Shown here in pieces: positions 6,845 through 8,568 of a stretch of 8,568 bases of DNA (the first letter of the stretch is position 1; each line of letters begins with the position of its first letter). Source of the stretch: Methanobacterium sp. PtaU1.Bin097 (GTDB lineage: Archaea > Methanobacteriota > Methanobacteria > Methanobacteriales > Methanobacteriaceae); assembly GCA_002067325.1 (NCBI GenBank), contig MVQY01000146.1:1-8568 (forward strand), read 5' to 3'. The position numbers and the translations under genes were made by a program. The notes under the pieces were generated by a model. That model had not been told where the DNA came from. It did not search any database and worked only from the letters and a program-made list of their open reading frames with translations.

Positions 6845-7393
6845 ATGACTGATGAAACTGAACAGAAAATTTTAGATGCCGCTTTAAAGTTGTTTAGTGA
6901 AAAGGGTTATGCTGGTGCTACAACTCGGGTTATAGCGGCTGAAGCTGGTTTTACTGAGATGACTTTATATACAAAGTTTAAAACTAAACAGAATCTTTAT
7001 GACCAGGTTATGATTTATGGCATGGAGAAATTGAATGAAGATGCATCTTCACTTGTTTTTATTGATAAGGAATTTGAAGAACCCCGGGACTTTCTAGATG
7101 CTTGTGTTAGAAATCTGTCTGAATTTGTCTGGAATAATTTTGAATTCTTTAACTTAGCGTTTAATCAGGACAGAAAAACAGTTGAACAGATTATGCAAGA
7201 AAGTATCTATAACTTCTCTAAATATATTGAAAAGCATATCCCCCAAGATAAAATAGATTTTCCTACGTTCACACTTGACATATTCTCATTCATATACATG
7301 TTAAATCTTGCAAAGTACCATGGACACCAGGACATGAACAGGGAAAAAATTTTAGATAAATATATTCATAATCTTTCCCTGTGCATTGAATAA
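6845..7393 (+). CDS. TetR/AcrR-family transcriptional regulator
   Basis: The 182-residue product has a typical TetR N-terminal helix-turn-helix at about residues 7-53: QKILDAALKLFSEKGY, TTRVIAAEAG (helix 2 and turn), then the recognition helix TEMTLYTKF and KTKQNLYDQV. The remaining 130 residues are helical with many aromatic residues and form the usual variable dimerisation and ligand-binding domain, with no recognisable ligand signature. The ATG at 6845 is preferred over the in-frame TTG at 6836, because it puts the HTH at the standard distance; GTTGAT at 6835-6840 is a weak ribosome binding site. A dyad upstream suggests autoregulation. The SDR and decarboxylase-like genes follow on the same strand after a 222-base gap and are the likely targets. 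Codons end more often in A/T than in the lysine and thermosome genes, which hints at acquisition. Confidence 0.93.
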   Translation: MTDETEQKILDAALKLFSEKGYAGATTRVIAAEAGFTEMTLYTKFKTKQNLYDQVMIYGMEKLNEDASSLVFIDKEFEEPRDFLDACVRNLSEFVWNNFEFFNLAFNQDRKTVEQIMQESIYNFSKYIEKHIPQDKIDFPTFTLDIFSFIYMLNLAKYHGHQDMNREKILDKYIHNLSLCIE

Positions 7394-7425
7394 ATCCCAG
7401 GAAAAATCTTAGATCTTTAAAATAA

Positions 7426-7449
7426 AAAGTTTTTTTTAATTTTAACTTT
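7426..7449 (+). terminator. terminator after the TetR-family gene
   Basis: AAAGTT (7426-7431) and AACTTT (7444-7449) are inverted, and T8 runs through 7430-7437. The T-run is the stronger signal, and suggests the TetR gene and the SDR are separate transcripts. Confidence 0.45.
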
Positions 7450-7514
7450 GTAAAACTGACTCTTTCCTAAATTATTAATAAATAATCGCTAATTTTCATA
7501 ATAATTTAACAACC

Positions 7515-7523
7515 TTTATATAT
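7515..7523 (+). promoter_or_regulatory. TATA box of the SDR transcript
   Basis: CTTTATATATG region: TTTATATAT at 7515-7523 is a strong TATA box preceded by AACAACC. RNA should start near 7543-7548, leaving a leader of about 70 bases that falls largely inside the 50-base palindrome. Confidence 0.65.
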
Positions 7524-7535
7524 GAATATCAACTA

Positions 7536-7585
7536 GTACCATAATGACTATAGCAACTTATAAGATGCTATATTCACTATCGTAC
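7536..7585. promoter_or_regulatory. 50-base near-perfect palindrome, candidate operator
   Basis: The sequence is symmetric about 7560/7561, with 21 of 25 pairs complementary. The inner 24 bases (7549-7572) have 11 of 12 pairs, with core CTTATAAG (7557-7564) flanked by TATAGCA and TGCTATA. The outer ends are GTAC on both sides (7536-7539 and 7582-7585). Mismatches fall at 7540, 7544, 7548 and 7556. It begins 13 bases after the TATA box and covers the expected RNA start, where repressor binding would block transcription. The length would fit two adjacent dimers. As RNA it could fold into a long hairpin. Confidence 0.7.
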
Positions 7586-7615
7586 AGATGAAAAAATGAT
7601 TTAGAGACGATATTC

Positions 7616-8449
7616 ATGACAGACACATTTGAAGGAAAAATTGTAATTGTAACTGGAGGAACTTCTGGTATTGGCTATGCTTTATCAGAAACATTGCTTA
7701 AACGCGGTTCATATGTTTGGGTAATCGGCAGCCGTCAGGAAAGTGTTTTGAAAGCAAAACAATCCTTTAGCAAGTATTCGAATGCTCAATTTGCAGCAGT
7801 GGATGTCACCAGCGCAGATGCAGTCCAAAAAATGGTTGATGACTGTGTAAATGAGTTCGGCCACCTGGATTATTTGTTTAATAATGCGGGCGTAGGAATG
7901 ATGGGGCAATCTGAGGACATGACACTTGATATGTGGAAGAAAGTAGTTGAAGTCAATCTTTGGGGTGTAATTTATGGTGTTCACGCTGCACTACCTGTTA
8001 TGCTGAAACAGGGCAGCGGGCATATTATAAACACATCTTCTATTGCAGGGCTGTTTAGCCGACCATACCGGGCAGTTTACACCGCAACAAAGCATGCTGT
8101 GAAGGGAATGACTGAATCCATGAGATATGAACATGCCGGGAGGGGTACGGGTATCGCATTTAGCACTGTCTGCCCGGGCAATGTGGTGACCAAAATTTTT
8201 GACGGAATTGAGATTCCTAAAGATGCGGTTCCTGTAGATGAAGCAGTAAATATTATTCTTGCAGGTGTCGAGAAAAAGGATGGAATGATCATCTTCCCTA
8301 AAAACACGAAGAAACTGATAGAACATCTGAATGCAAATCCAAATGATATGGAGAAGTTCATGATAGAGCTTGAAAGACGCACTAGAGTTACTTATCTTGA
8401 GAAGGGAGAATTATATGCCGAGCTGCCTCATGATATCATAAAAATATAG
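7616..8449 (+). CDS. short-chain dehydrogenase/reductase (classical SDR)
   Basis: This is a cytoplasmic NAD(P)-dependent oxidoreductase of the classical SDR family. Of 277 residues, TGGTSGIG (13-20) is the cofactor glycine motif, and Arg40 after the second strand suggests NADP(H). DVT at 63-65 binds the adenine ring. NNAG (89-92) is the structural motif. The catalytic residues are Asn114, Ser141 or Ser142, Tyr155 and Lys159 in YTATK, and PGNV (187-190) completes the nicotinamide site. The substrate cannot be read from sequence. The C-terminal stretch beyond about 225 is longer than in 250-residue classical SDRs. The ATG at 7616 lies four codons before the first strand, as expected, although only weak GAGA (7604-7606 area) stands in for a ribosome binding site. 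A decarboxylase-like gene follows 16 bases after the stop, so the two probably form an operon controlled by the palindrome and the TetR-family regulator. Confidence 0.94.
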   Translation: MTDTFEGKIVIVTGGTSGIGYALSETLLKRGSYVWVIGSRQESVLKAKQSFSKYSNAQFAAVDVTSADAVQKMVDDCVNEFGHLDYLFNNAGVGMMGQSEDMTLDMWKKVVEVNLWGVIYGVHAALPVMLKQGSGHIINTSSIAGLFSRPYRAVYTATKHAVKGMTESMRYEHAGRGTGIAFSTVCPGNVVTKIFDGIEIPKDAVPVDEAVNIILAGVEKKDGMIIFPKNTKKLIEHLNANPNDMEKFMIELERRTRVTYLEKGELYAELPHDIIKI

Positions 8450-8454
8450 TAGTA

Positions 8455-8459
8455 GAGGA
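8455..8459 (+). promoter_or_regulatory. ribosome binding site of the decarboxylase-like gene
   Basis: GAGGA ends 6 bases before the ATG at 8466, in the gap after the SDR stop. It supports translation from a shared mRNA. Confidence 0.6.
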
Positions 8460-8465
8460 AAATTT

Positions 8466-8568
8466 ATGTTTAAACCAGAAAATGACGTCACATATTTGAT
8501 GCCAGTCCATTTTGGTAGAGGCGAATTTGATCAAGAGGCAAAACTACTCCAAAAAACAACAGCTTTGG
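8466..8568 (+). CDS. N-terminal end of a possible acetoacetate decarboxylase-family protein (partial)
   Basis: Only the first 34 codons lie in the window; the frame is open to the last base. The peptide starts MFKPENDVTYLMPVHFGR and continues with a charged segment to KTTAL. A tyrosine followed by MPVHFG near the N-terminus recalls the start of acetoacetate decarboxylase-family proteins, where this segment precedes the first strand. The catalytic lysine region is outside the window, so the family call is tentative and the substrate unknown. It has a good ribosome binding site and follows the SDR by 16 bases, which indicates translation from the SDR mRNA. Pairing of a decarboxylase-like protein with an SDR would fit keto-acid or ketone chemistry, but this is inference. 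Confidence 0.5.
   Translation, partial: MFKPENDVTYLMPVHFGRGEFDQEAKLLQKTTAL

Noticed and set aside
7536..7585. The 50-base palindrome as a MITE or insertion-sequence remnant
   Set aside because: No flanking target duplication is seen, its position exactly over the promoter start region fits an operator better, and symmetry continues to the centre without an internal body.

Overview
The window looks like a chromosomal segment of a methanogenic archaeon of the order Methanobacteriales, most likely a mesophilic Methanobacterium-type organism. The reasons are a group II chaperonin (thermosome) gene, archaeal TATA-type promoters with T-rich terminators, ribosome binding sites complementary to the archaeal 16S 3' end, an archaeal-type aspartate-semialdehyde dehydrogenase, and an exported protein with Ig-like repeats of the kind common on pseudomurein-walled methanogens. 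All recognisable genes are on the + strand.

Layout: (1) 1-2193, a diaminopimelate/lysine block: the 3' end of dapA, then dapB and asd. The dapB leader holds three overlapping inverted motifs that could form alternative hairpins. (2) 2361-3860, an exported M14-like (AstE/AspA-type) zinc hydrolase with two C-terminal Big_5 Ig-like repeats, whose DNA is 118/122 identical over the core. (3) 4026-4526, a small protein with an N-terminal coiled coil and a probable C-terminal winged helix, probably translated from a leaderless transcript. (4) 4710-6344, a thermosome subunit with strong promoter, ribosome binding site and terminator signals. (5) 6345-6844, about 500 bases without a convincing gene but with several dyads, a possible isolated promoter and a small foldable element. 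(6) 6845-8568, an accessory-looking module: a TetR-family regulator, a short-chain dehydrogenase/reductase (SDR), and the 5' end of a gene resembling the acetoacetate decarboxylase family, 16 bases after the SDR stop.

How the parts relate: dapA-dapB-asd act together in making lysine and diaminopimelate precursors from aspartate. The thermosome is a housekeeping chaperonin. The TetR-SDR-decarboxylase-like cluster looks like a small regulated redox/keto-acid module. The most striking non-coding signal is a 50-base near-perfect palindrome (7536-7585; 21 of 25 pairs match) just downstream of the SDR TATA box, where a repressor operator would lie. A separate 20-base dyad (6792-6811) lies upstream of the TetR gene. 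I did not find CRISPR arrays, tRNA or rRNA genes, or an intact insertion sequence.
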